Of a stretch of DNA of 64,000 nt, positions 51,749-59,344 are shown one piece after another (within the stretch, counting starts at the first letter, position 1; each line of letters opens with the position of its first letter). Source of the stretch: a bacterium (GTDB taxonomy: Bacteria > Planctomycetota > SZUA-567); contig QKCJ01000049.1 in assembly GCA_003245715.1 (NCBI GenBank), positions 1 to 64,000 of the forward strand, written 5' to 3'. Under the pieces are notes generated by a model. That model ran no database searches, was not told where the DNA came from, and saw only the letters and a list, made by a program, of their open reading frames with translations. A program made the translations under genes and the position numbers.

Positions 51749-53923
51749 ATGCCTGAGATGGCAAACAGCAAAAACAAACTGCTTGAGCTGCTGGAAAAAT
51801 TCTCCAGTGTTCAGCAATCTGTAGTTCCGATCTTCATGATCGGTACGCTGCTGATTATTATCTATCCGCTGCCGACATTCTTTATGGACTTTCTTCTGGG
51901 TATTAATATTACCCTCTCGCTGCTGCTGCTACTGGCCTGTATTTATATCGACAAACCAAGCCGTATGAGCAGCTTCCCCTCGCTTCTGATGATCCTGACC
52001 CTTTATCGTATGTCACTTAACGTTGCTACAACCCGTCTGATTCTGACTAAAGCCCCGACAGAGAAAGCGCATGCTGCCGGTGATATCGTTTTTGCTTTTG
52101 GTGATTTTGTTACTGGTGCTGGTGGCGAGGATTATGGTCTGGTTGTTGGTGTTGTGATCTTTGCAATCATCATGATCATTCAGGTTATGGTTATCACCAA
52201 GGGTGCGACGCGTATTGCGGAAGTTGCAGCCCGTTTTACCTTGGACGCGATGCCAGGTCAGCAGATGGCTATTGACGCCGACCTTAATGCCGGCCATATT
52301 GATGAGAATGAAGCTCGTGAGCGCCGTGAGGAAATCAGGGCGCTTGCTGACTTTTATGGTGCGATGGACGGTGCTTCAAAGTTTGTGCGCGGTGATACGA
52401 TTGCGGGTATTATTATTACGATGGTTAATATCGGCGCGGGTCTGGTTATTGGTGTTGCGATCGGCGGGATGAGCTTCTGGGAAGCGGGGCAGGTCTTTAC
52501 AACTCTTACTATCGGTGACGGTCTGGTTGGTCAGGTGCCGGCGCTGTTAATCAGTATCGCTTCAGGCCTTCTGGTTACCCGTGGCGGCAGTAAGGCTGAT
52601 GACTTCAGCCTTGAAGTTGTTCAGCAGCTTATCAACCACCGCAAGGCTCTTGGCCTTGGTTCAATTATTATCGGCACAATGGGATTGACTGGTCTGGTTG
52701 GGATGACTCCTTTTCCTCCGGTGCCGCTGATGTCGATTGCCATGGTTGCTGGTGCGTGGTGGTGGAATCTTGGCCGCCTTGGTGAGGATAGCAGTCGCGC
52801 TTCAAAATCAAAGGCTAAAGCCAAGGCTGAAGAAGAAGCCGCAGCAGCTGACGAGAAGCCAAAAGAAGAACGCGTTGAGGACTTTCTGCGAATTGACCCG
52901 ATGGAGCTTGAGGTTGGTTATGGTCTGGTTCCACTGGTTGACGTTTCGCAGGCTGAGAGTGGCGGCGGAGGTTTACTCCAGCGGGTATCGATGATCCGTC
53001 AGCAGATGGCCCAGGAGCTTGGTATTATTGTTCCTCCGATCAGAATCCGCGACGATATGCAGCTTGAGCCTAATGAATATGTAATCAAGATTCAGGGCAA
53101 TCCGGTAGCCAAGGCCAAGATTGAGCCTGAACGTTATCTGGCGATGGATGTTGGCGCGGTTACTAAAACTATTGACGGCATTGAGACTGTTGAGCCTGCC
53201 TTTGGTATGCCCGCGGTCTGGATTACCGCACGTCAGCGTGAGAAGGCCGAGCAGAACGGTTACGCGGTTGTTGACGCTGAAACGGTTGTTGCAACTCATC
53301 TTACTGAAATTGTTCGCAGTCGTTCACATGAGCTTCTCACCAGTGAGGAAGTTCGTCGTCTGCTTGATAATGTCAAGGAAGCTACACCGCAACTGGTTCA
53401 GGCGGTTACCCCTGATCCGCTTTCGCCCTTTGATATTCAGAAGGTTCTGCAGAATCTCCTGCGCGAGCGTGTCTCGATTCGTAATATGCCGGCAATCCTT
53501 GAGGTTATGGCCGAGATCGGACGCCGTACGCGCGATCCGGAAATTATTACAGCTCATTGCCGGAATAAAGTTGCAAGACAGATCTGTAATGAATATGCTG
53601 AAGGTGGGATTCTGCATGTTGTTACCCTTGATCCGCAGCTTGAGGAGACTATTGCCAAACGTACCGAGCACAGTGAAGCCGGGTCATTTCTTACCCTGCG
53701 TCCTGACGCGCAGCAGAAGGTCGTTGACGCGATTGCCGAGCAGGTTCAGACGCAGCTGCAGGGAGGTCATGCGGCACTTGTGCTTACCGGTCCTCAAATT
53801 AGATTGCAGGTGAAAAGAATGACAGAAACAGCTCTTCCGGCGCTGGCTGTTATTTCGTATAATGAGGTTCTCTCTGAGTTCAAAGTTGAGAGCGTAGGTA
53901 TGGCCAGAGCTGAGGTTGTATAA
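51749..53923 (+). CDS. flhA: Flagellar export gate protein FlhA
   Basis: 724 aa, normal length. About eight spans in the N-terminal half, including the FHIPEP-type segment PSLLMILTLYRMSLNVATTRLIL and the conserved VITKGATRIAEVAARFTLDAMPGQQMAIDADLNAG. A Lys/Glu/Ala-rich linker (about 350-375) leads to the cytoplasmic ring domain (from about 380), which docks chaperone-substrate complexes. Start at 51749, with AGGGGGTGG 8 bp upstream. Confidence 0.97.
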   Translation: MPEMANSKNKLLELLEKFSSVQQSVVPIFMIGTLLIIIYPLPTFFMDFLLGINITLSLLLLLACIYIDKPSRMSSFPSLLMILTLYRMSLNVATTRLILTKAPTEKAHAAGDIVFAFGDFVTGAGGEDYGLVVGVVIFAIIMIIQVMVITKGATRIAEVAARFTLDAMPGQQMAIDADLNAGHIDENEARERREEIRALADFYGAMDGASKFVRGDTIAGIIITMVNIGAGLVIGVAIGGMSFWEAGQVFTTLTIGDGLVGQVPALLISIASGLLVTRGGSKADDFSLEVVQQLINHRKALGLGSIIIGTMGLTGLVGMTPFPPVPLMSIAMVAGAWWWNLGRLGEDSSRASKSKAKAKAEEEAAAADEKPKEERVEDFLRIDPMELEVGYGLVPLVDVSQAESGGGGLLQRVSMIRQQMAQELGIIVPPIRIRDDMQLEPNEYVIKIQGNPVAKAKIEPERYLAMDVGAVTKTIDGIETVEPAFGMPAVWITARQREKAEQNGYAVVDAETVVATHLTEIVRSRSHELLTSEEVRRLLDNVKEATPQLVQAVTPDPLSPFDIQKVLQNLLRERVSIRNMPAILEVMAEIGRRTRDPEIITAHCRNKVARQICNEYAEGGILHVVTLDPQLEETIAKRTEHSEAGSFLTLRPDAQQKVVDAIAEQVQTQLQGGHAALVLTGPQIRLQVKRMTETALPALAVISYNEVLSEFKVESVGMARAEVV

Positions 53924-53947
53924 AAGTTTAATTGTTGCACCGTACCC

Positions 53948-53955
53948 GGGGGGGG
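53948..53955 (+). repeat. G8 homopolymer upstream of flhF
   Basis: Eight consecutive G between flhA and flhF, about 31 bp before the flhF start codon. Runs of this length are prone to slippage during replication. Confidence 0.9.
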
Positions 53956-53986
53956 CGGTCTGGAGAAATAAAGACGGGGTGTGGTA

Positions 53987-55318
53987 TTGAAAGATTCGGT
54001 TAAGACATTCAGGGGGAGAAATGTCGCTGAGGCGATGCAGAAGGTCCGGGCTGAGCTCGGAAGTGATGCGTATGTCCTTGAAAAACGCGAGCTGAAGGGT
54101 AAAAAAAGCCTCTTCAAGCTCGGCGGCGATGAGATGGTGGAGATTACCGCCACTAATTCTGCTGAAGTTGCCAAACGCATCGAGAGCAATAAGCCGCGTG
54201 CGCCCAAAGGCCGTACCCTGCTTGAGAAGACCTATGATACCAGCTCTGCTACCGGACTCAACTGTGTGATTCCAGACGCGGATAATAATGTCCAGGTGGA
54301 ACTTAATTCGCACCGCAGAAATATACCTGCATCTTCTGAGCAGAGGACTGCCCCGGCGACAAAAAGTCTGAGCCAGATTAATCCGGCTGCGGCGGATGGC
54401 ATCTCAACGGGTGCTGCTGCTGGTGTTGGTGGCGCAGACTTTAATGCGATAATGGAAACCATGCGCAGTGAGATTCTGCGGATGACCAGTATTCAGGCGC
54501 GCGGCGGTTTTCCAGCAGTTGGCGAGAGGCTGCTTGACAGTTATCAGATGTTGGTTGAGAATGAGGTTAATTCGACTATCGCCCGCACCCTGGTTGAAGA
54601 TCAGCAGCGGGAGCTTGGTCAGGGTTCGCTTGACGCGGCGATTGTTTCTGATTCGCTCTGCAGGGCTGTTTCTGAGATGATCCGCACTGCGCCAGCCAGT
54701 GACCTTGAGCGAAAAGTTGACGGGCCGAGGGTTATCAGTGTTGTCGGTCCAAGCGGTGCAGGAAAGACTACGACGGTTGTGAAGATGGCTTTTCATTTTG
54801 CCCTCAACCATAAAAAGAAGGTCGGTATTATTAATGAGGATTTTCGCCGTCCGGGTGCTTCGGCGCAACTGCAGGGACTGATGTCTATTCTGGATCTGCC
54901 ATTAGTTACAGCTGACAGTACGATTAATCTTGCAAATGAGCTGCGGAATATGAATGATCTTGATGTGGTGCTGATTGATACGGCTGGACGTGGGCCGCGT
55001 GACAGTAAGGGGCTTACCGAGCTGCATGATTATTTGACCGTGGCCAGGCCAGATGAGGTGCATCTGGCGATTAATGCGGCCAGTACCGAGCGCAGTGCGA
55101 TGGCTTGTGTGCGCGCTTTTGAAGAATGCGGCTTTGACCGGATTATCCTAAGCAAGCTTGACGAGGCCCCGGCGTATGGACTGGCCCTGAATATTGCCAG
55201 TACGGTTGCGCAGGAGATATCATATCTGACTACAGGTCAGAAGTGGAGCGCGGGGCTTGAAGCGGCAGACTCTGATATGCTGGCCAGGCTGATCTGTGGC
55301 GTGGACGCGCCGCTATAA
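53987..55318 (+). CDS. flhF: Flagellar SRP-family GTPase FlhF
   Basis: 443 aa. FlhF sets the position and number of flagella, typically polar. The N-terminus (KDSVKTFRGRNVAEAMQKVRAELGSDAYVLEKREL) is the family B domain. The NG domain has G1 VVGPSGAGKTTTVVKMA, then NEDFRRPGASAQLQ, G3 DVVLIDTAGRGPRDS and LSKLDEAPAYG. TTG at 53987 is preferred over GTG at 53981 because GGGG lies 8 bp upstream and the N-terminus then matches the family. flhG normally follows; it is not here. Confidence 0.93.
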   Translation: MKDSVKTFRGRNVAEAMQKVRAELGSDAYVLEKRELKGKKSLFKLGGDEMVEITATNSAEVAKRIESNKPRAPKGRTLLEKTYDTSSATGLNCVIPDADNNVQVELNSHRRNIPASSEQRTAPATKSLSQINPAAADGISTGAAAGVGGADFNAIMETMRSEILRMTSIQARGGFPAVGERLLDSYQMLVENEVNSTIARTLVEDQQRELGQGSLDAAIVSDSLCRAVSEMIRTAPASDLERKVDGPRVISVVGPSGAGKTTTVVKMAFHFALNHKKKVGIINEDFRRPGASAQLQGLMSILDLPLVTADSTINLANELRNMNDLDVVLIDTAGRGPRDSKGLTELHDYLTVARPDEVHLAINAASTERSAMACVRAFEECGFDRIILSKLDEAPAYGLALNIASTVAQEISYLTTGQKWSAGLEAADSDMLARLICGVDAPL

Positions 55319-55360
55319 TTTTTTGTGTGTGTTCTGTGATTTGTATTTGGGGGGTGGATG

Positions 55361-55756
55361 ATGATTGTCAGAAGACTTGCAGCTTTTTTTACCTTGCTGT
55401 CTTTTGTGTTTTTCTCTGCCACCTGGCTGATACGAAAGATGTTTGGCTATCCGACTGCTGATGTTACGGCGATGTTTACGCAGGGGGTGGTTATAATTGT
55501 CGCCTATTTCATGATTGGCATGTTTGTGGCCAAGATGGGAATTGCGCTGGTAAAAGAAGTTGTCGAGGATAAGCGTCAGCTGGATGAAGAAAAGCGCGAA
55601 AGGGCGCGTAACCTTTATCTGGATGCCATTTCCGGCGGCAAGGGTATGGGACTTAATGCAGACGGGCTTGATATTGCTGCCCATGCTGCGGCAAGTACCG
55701 AAGAAGGCGCGGCTGAGAAAAACAAGGCAGATGGCAAAAAAGCCGCTGCAAAATAG
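55361..55756 (+). CDS. Unknown two-span membrane protein in the flhG position
   Basis: 131 aa, not recognised. Two membrane segments (about 8-27 and 38-62), then a charged helical segment (EDKRQLDEEKRERARNLYL) and an Ala/Lys-rich tail. Nothing resembles FlhG (no P-loop). It lies between flhF and fliA with 42 bp before it and a GGGGGGTGG ribosome site, the same type as fliF and flhA, so it belongs to this operon. Start at 55361 rather than 55358 because of spacing. Confidence 0.65.
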   Translation: MIVRRLAAFFTLLSFVFFSATWLIRKMFGYPTADVTAMFTQGVVIIVAYFMIGMFVAKMGIALVKEVVEDKRQLDEEKRERARNLYLDAISGGKGMGLNADGLDIAAHAAASTEEGAAEKNKADGKKAAAK

Positions 55757-55791
55757 CTTATAAATTAACAGGCTGTCTGAGCAGAAATCCC

Positions 55792-55799
55792 GGGGGGGG
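55792..55799 (+). repeat. G8 homopolymer upstream of the fliA leader ORF
   Basis: Eight consecutive G that form most of the ribosome site (followed by AGGA and ATG) of a tiny ORF at 55804-55839. Confidence 0.9.
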
Positions 55800-55803
55800 A
55801 GGA

Positions 55804-55839
55804 ATGCAAGAAGACAGTAATGATAACAGGAGGATGTGA
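55804..55839 (+). CDS. Possible 11-codon leader ORF overlapping fliA
   Basis: ATG at 55804 opens MQEDSNDNRRM and stops with TGA at 55837-55839, whose last base is the first base of the fliA ATG. The fliA ribosome site AGGAGG lies inside it. Its own ribosome site is the G8 tract plus AGGA. A coupling or leader-peptide role is inferred; it could equally be chance. Confidence 0.35.
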   Translation: MQEDSNDNRRM

Positions 55840-56642
55840 TGAGTAGGAACGCGGATTATTACGGGCCGCCTTCGGAGTTGACAGAAGAGGAGGTAGACCA
55901 GCTATGGCGCGATTTTTCAGAGACTCAGGCACAGCATATCAGAGATACTCTGATCGAGCATTACATGGTACTTGTTTATAGTACAGCAGAACGCATGGCT
56001 AATCGTCTGCCAGACCATGTTAATGTCAATGATCTTATAGGCTGGGGTACACTTGGCCTAATTGATGCCATCAACCGTTTTGAGCATGACCGGGGGATCA
56101 AATTTTCGACCTACTGCTGCTCACGAATTTCCGGGCAGATCCTCGATGAACTACGCCGTCTGGACTGGATCCCGCGTCTGGTGCGGGTGCGGGTACATCA
56201 GCTTGAAAGAGCGCGTGATGATCTTTCTTCCCGTCTTGGCCGTCTGCCGGATGATGAAGAGGTGGCTACTGAGCTTGGCCTGGACATGGATCAGTACGAT
56301 GAATTTCTCAAGGAAACCCGGGTAAAGAATATTGTGTCCTTGTCACGCAAGTGGGATGATGATGATGACAACGACCTTGGGCAGATTGATATGCTCCCGG
56401 ATGTCACCGCGACTAATCCGCTGACTGAGCTGCAGCGCGCAGAGATTAAGGAAGTTGCGATCAAGGGCCTGAATGAAAAGCAGAAGCAGGTTCTTGTGAT
56501 GTATTATTTTGAGAATCTGTCACTTAAAGAGATCGGTCAGGTGCTTGACCTCTCCGAGAGCCGGGTTTGCCAGATACATGCGCAGGTTCTTGATTTTCTC
56601 AAGGAAAAGTTCTGCGAGCGGAAATTGACTCATGTACAGTAA
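55839..56642 (+). CDS. fliA: Flagellar sigma factor FliA (sigma-28)
   Basis: 267 aa. Region 2 (LVYSTAERMANRLPDHVNVNDLIGWGTLGLIDAINRFEHDRGIKFSTYCCSRISGQILDELR), region 3 (RVRVHQLERARDDLSSRLGRLPDDEEVATELGL) and region 4 (LNEKQKQVLVMYYFENLSLKEIGQVLDLSESRVCQIHAQ) are complete. It should direct late flagellar genes, and a good sigma-28 promoter lies just downstream. Start at 55839, 5 bp after AGGAGG; an in-frame GTG at 55836 is also possible. No FlgM anti-sigma gene was recognised nearby. Confidence 0.95.
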   Translation: MSRNADYYGPPSELTEEEVDQLWRDFSETQAQHIRDTLIEHYMVLVYSTAERMANRLPDHVNVNDLIGWGTLGLIDAINRFEHDRGIKFSTYCCSRISGQILDELRRLDWIPRLVRVRVHQLERARDDLSSRLGRLPDDEEVATELGLDMDQYDEFLKETRVKNIVSLSRKWDDDDDNDLGQIDMLPDVTATNPLTELQRAEIKEVAIKGLNEKQKQVLVMYYFENLSLKEIGQVLDLSESRVCQIHAQVLDFLKEKFCERKLTHVQ

Positions 56643-56710
56643 CAAAAGGCAACTTTAGTTGAAATTTTCTTGCAAATTTATGGATTTACAGCATATAATA
56701 CTAATATAAG

Positions 56711-56737
56711 GCAATTTTTGTGCTATACTGCCGATAA
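56711..56737 (+). promoter_or_regulatory. Sigma-28 promoter
   Basis: GCAATTTT (56711-56718), an exact 11-bp spacer, and a perfect GCCGATAA (56730-56737). It drives the small basic protein gene at 56780. Confidence 0.75.
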
Positions 56738-56779
56738 TATAAGTATCGAAGTAAGCGTTCTGCCATGGAGGGTATGAAC

Positions 56780-57115
56780 ATGAGTGCTATAAATCAGAAT
56801 ATGCAGGAAACTATCGTTAAGTCCTCTCTTGTACAACAGATACAGGAAAGAGACACTGATATAGCACGTTCATCGCACCAGATGCAGGAAGCTTTTGCCA
56901 AAGAGCTTGAACGTAAATCTCACGAATCGGTCAATGAGGTCGAACACGTTGAGCAGGATGGCGTAAATGCTGATGCGGAAAAAGAAGGCGGTGGTCAGAA
57001 GGGTAAGAAGAGACGTAGGCGCAACCCTGATGACCCGGATGATCCGTTGCTCGAAGGCTGGTCGATGGGACCTGACGATGACGGCAAGCCGCACACGATA
57101 AATATTATAGCCTGA
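56780..57115 (+). CDS. Small basic/acidic protein under sigma-28 control
   Basis: 111 aa. A helical N-terminal half (VQQIQERDTDIARSSHQMQEAFAKELERK), an acidic segment, a strongly basic stretch (GQKGKKRRRRNPDDPDDP) and a short C-terminal end (KPHTINIIA). As I recall, small proteins with a basic RRRR segment and an H-I-D-I-like end occur next to flagellar genes in other phyla, without known function. It is not FlgM by pattern. Start at 56780 is chosen because GAGGGT lies 6-7 bp upstream; codons at 56765 and 56774 are alternatives. Confidence 0.6.
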   Translation: MSAINQNMQETIVKSSLVQQIQERDTDIARSSHQMQEAFAKELERKSHESVNEVEHVEQDGVNADAEKEGGGQKGKKRRRRNPDDPDDPLLEGWSMGPDDDGKPHTINIIA

Positions 57116-57147
57116 CCCCCCCCTGATTAAATTAAATACCTGTTATC

Positions 57148-57182
57148 AAAACCGCCCTTTATTATTAATGGGCGGTTTTTTA
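57148..57182 (+). terminator. Terminator at the end of the flagellar locus
   Basis: AAAACCGCCC (57148-57157) pairs perfectly with GGGCGGTTTT (57170-57179) and runs into T. Confidence 0.9.
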
Positions 57183-57241
57183 CGATGAAGATTCACTTAA
57201 AACGTAATTCTCCCGGCGGGAATTATATTTTTTAATATTTT

Positions 57242-57280
57242 TTTTTTTCACTTGTGAAAAAAATGATATGCTGTTAATAT
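57242..57280 (+). promoter_or_regulatory. Promoter and palindrome of the small cysteine-rich lipoprotein
   Basis: TTGTGA (57252-57257), 17 bp, TAATAT (57275-57280). The -35 overlaps a palindrome TTTTTTTCAC/GTGAAAAAAA (57242-57251 and 57254-57263, 2-bp centre), a plausible operator. Confidence 0.5.
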
Positions 57281-57325
57281 ATTTATATGGGAACAGAAAA
57301 GCGTTTACAGGAAAAGGAGAAAAAA

Positions 57326-57469
57326 ATGCTTAAGAAGATCGCTCTTGCAGTTATGGTTGCTGGTGTTGTTATCGCTTCAGGTTGCAGTGCATGCAACAAG
57401 TGCAAGAAGGCTGAGCCTACACCTTGCGGTTGTGCAGCAGCTACACCTTGCGACACCTGCGACAAATAG
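57326..57469 (+). CDS. Cysteine-rich small lipoprotein
   Basis: 47 aa. The signal peptide ends in VVIASGC (lipobox), so the mature part is only about 25 residues, with seven Cys including the lipidated one, in C-x2-C, C-x-C and C-x2-C pairs and two TPC units. It could bind metal or take part in redox or disulfide chemistry at the envelope, but no family is recognised. Strong AAGGAG ribosome site at 57314-57319. It ends CDTCDK, like the lipoprotein at 27805-28080. Confidence 0.75.
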   Translation: MLKKIALAVMVAGVVIASGCSACNKCKKAEPTPCGCAAATPCDTCDK

Positions 57470-57491
57470 TCAATTGCGCAATGATGACTTT

Positions 57492-57524
57492 GAAACGGCT
57501 GCCTTTATGGCAGCCGTTTCTGCT
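57492..57524. terminator. Terminator-like hairpin after the cysteine-rich lipoprotein
   Basis: GAAACGGCTGCC (57492-57503) and GGCAGCCGTTTC (57509-57520): perfect 12-bp stem with a 5-nt loop. The T-run is weak. Confidence 0.75.
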
Positions 57525-57557
57525 TTGTCGCCTTCTGCCTGATAAGCAGGTAAAGCC

Positions 57558-58403
57558 CTACAAATAATCCACATTATAGTTGGCTTTTCTGTAGGCAGCC
57601 GGGGTTAGCCCGAAATTCTTTTTAAAAAGTCTGTGGAAATAACTGGGGTTATCAAAACCGACAGAATAGCAGATTTCAAGAAGAGGGTAGTTGGTACTCG
57701 AAAGCAGATCCGCAGCGTATTCAAGGCGCTGCTGATTAAGATATTGCGACGGGGTCATATTCAGATACGTCTTAAAGGCGCGCGCGACATGCTCGGGGCA
57801 TTTATTGCAATGCTCGACAATATCGGCGACGCGGATAGGTTGTTCCCGCCGTTTGTGAATCCAGGAAATCGTATTATTAAGCCACTCGGGCAGGTTTTCT
57901 TTTTCATAGCCAAAAAGTGACGGATTGGCAAAATAGTTAAGAAAAATATTAATCAGAAACCCAGAGAATTTAGCTGTCCGCCCTTCGCGCGTAGGGGGGG
58001 TGTTCAGATTTATCAGTTCATTTTCAAATTGTACATGTTGTTTTTGGGTGAGAGCTGTATATATGGGATGCTTGCTGGCAAAGATACCATTGCTCAATTC
58101 TGTACAGTTCCAGAGTTTCTCAATCTGCCTGATCCAGCGCACTGGTACCATCATGTTGGTGTAAGTAAATCCCTTGCCTGCCAGTTCATGCTCATCATCG
58201 TGCCTGACAAGCAGCAGCATCCGCTCCGCGTGGTCAAGTACCGTATTGTTGACTTTATGCCGGAAATGGCCGTTATGGACATATACAAGCTCGAAAAAAT
58301 CCAGGTGGGAATGCTCGGGGAAATTCCAGTCGTTTTCAATACGGACAGTTGAAAAAAGAAAAGGAAGATCCTTCTGGTCTGGTTTAGGCCATTTGGAAAT
58401 CAA
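57558..58403 (-). CDS. AraC-family transcriptional regulator
   Basis: 281 aa. An N-terminal cupin-like sensor domain (HSHLDFFELVYVHNGHFRHKV, LLLVRHDDEHEL) is followed by two helix-turn-helix motifs (IRVADIVEHCNKCPEHVARAFKTYLNMTPSQYL and LLEICYSVGFDNPSYFHRLFKKNFGLTPAAYR). It is divergent from the TIM-barrel isomerase gene across a 128-bp gap, so it probably controls that pair in response to a sugar-like ligand. A run of seven C in the coding strand (57994-58000) is a possible frameshift spot. Confidence 0.92.
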   Translation of the reverse strand: MISKWPKPDQKDLPFLFSTVRIENDWNFPEHSHLDFFELVYVHNGHFRHKVNNTVLDHAERMLLLVRHDDEHELAGKGFTYTNMMVPVRWIRQIEKLWNCTELSNGIFASKHPIYTALTQKQHVQFENELINLNTPPTREGRTAKFSGFLINIFLNYFANPSLFGYEKENLPEWLNNTISWIHKRREQPIRVADIVEHCNKCPEHVARAFKTYLNMTPSQYLNQQRLEYAADLLSSTNYPLLEICYSVGFDNPSYFHRLFKKNFGLTPAAYRKANYNVDYL

Positions 58404-58531
58404 GATATTTTCCTGTTAAGTTTTTAATAAATCAAATAAGTACACTTTTATGTCAACAGTATACACGCCAAATACCGGCTGGTGTAGTATTAATTAAAAA
58501 GTATTTATGATTTTTTTCAGAAAGGGAAAGA

Positions 58532-59290
58532 ATGTCTGTTATTTCAAAAACTCCAATTGCGCTTCAGATGTGGTCTTTAAATCCGGTCAAGGAAATTGAT
58601 GATTATCCAACCCAGCTTGAGAAGGTTGCCAGGATGGGGTATGAGGGGGTTGAGTTTGCCGGTTTTCATAATATTCCGGCTGCTGAGATGCGTAAGCTTC
58701 TTTGCGATCTTGATCTTGGCATTGCCGGTTCGCACACCGGTCTGCAGCTTTTGCGCGATGATTTTGACGCTATTGTTGATTACAACCTTGAGCTTGGCAA
58801 TCCGCGGATTATTGTTCCGGCTGTTCCGCAGGAAATTCGTGAGAGCGTTGATACCTGGATGGCGTTTGTAGACGAAATGCTTGAGCTTAAAGATAAAATC
58901 ACAGCCAAAGGACTTGAGTTTGGATATCACAACCATGCTTTTGAATTTGATGATCTTGGCGGATGCAACGCTTTTGATACCGTCTTTTCCTCGACCCCCG
59001 ACGACCTTCTAATGCAGGTTGACATGGGCTGGAGTTTCCGTGCCGGTCAGGATGCGCGTGCGTTATTCAGGAAGTATCCAGGCCGTTCAAAGACCGTTCA
59101 CGTAAAGGCATTCAGCGCGACAAATGACACCGCCTGTGTCGGTCAGGATGATGTGCCGTGGGCGGAGGTTCTGCCGGTTGCCGTTGAGACAGGCAAGGCG
59201 GAGTGGTTTATTGTCGAGCATGAACGTCATAATGGTGATGCTTATGAAAACGTCAAGGTTTGTCTTGATTTTCTCAAGAGTCTGCGCTAA
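58532..59290 (+). CDS. Sugar phosphate isomerase/epimerase (xylose isomerase-like TIM barrel)
   Basis: 252 aa. The family pattern: ALQMWSLN at the start, then YEGVEFAGFHN, EFGYHNHAFEF with likely metal ligands, LLMQVDMGWSFRAGQD, KTVHVKAFSA and WFIVEHERHNGD. Likely isomerises or epimerises a cyclitol or keto-sugar. The downstream Gfo/Idh/MocA gene (54 bp) is a classic partner that oxidises the same class of compound. The substrate is not readable. Controlled, probably, by the divergent AraC regulator. Confidence 0.9.
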   Translation: MSVISKTPIALQMWSLNPVKEIDDYPTQLEKVARMGYEGVEFAGFHNIPAAEMRKLLCDLDLGIAGSHTGLQLLRDDFDAIVDYNLELGNPRIIVPAVPQEIRESVDTWMAFVDEMLELKDKITAKGLEFGYHNHAFEFDDLGGCNAFDTVFSSTPDDLLMQVDMGWSFRAGQDARALFRKYPGRSKTVHVKAFSATNDTACVGQDDVPWAEVLPVAVETGKAEWFIVEHERHNGDAYENVKVCLDFLKSLR

Positions 59291-59344
59291 TCTGACATTC
59301 ACTATTTTTCATATTTGCCTTAAAAATAAATGAGGACTTTAAAA

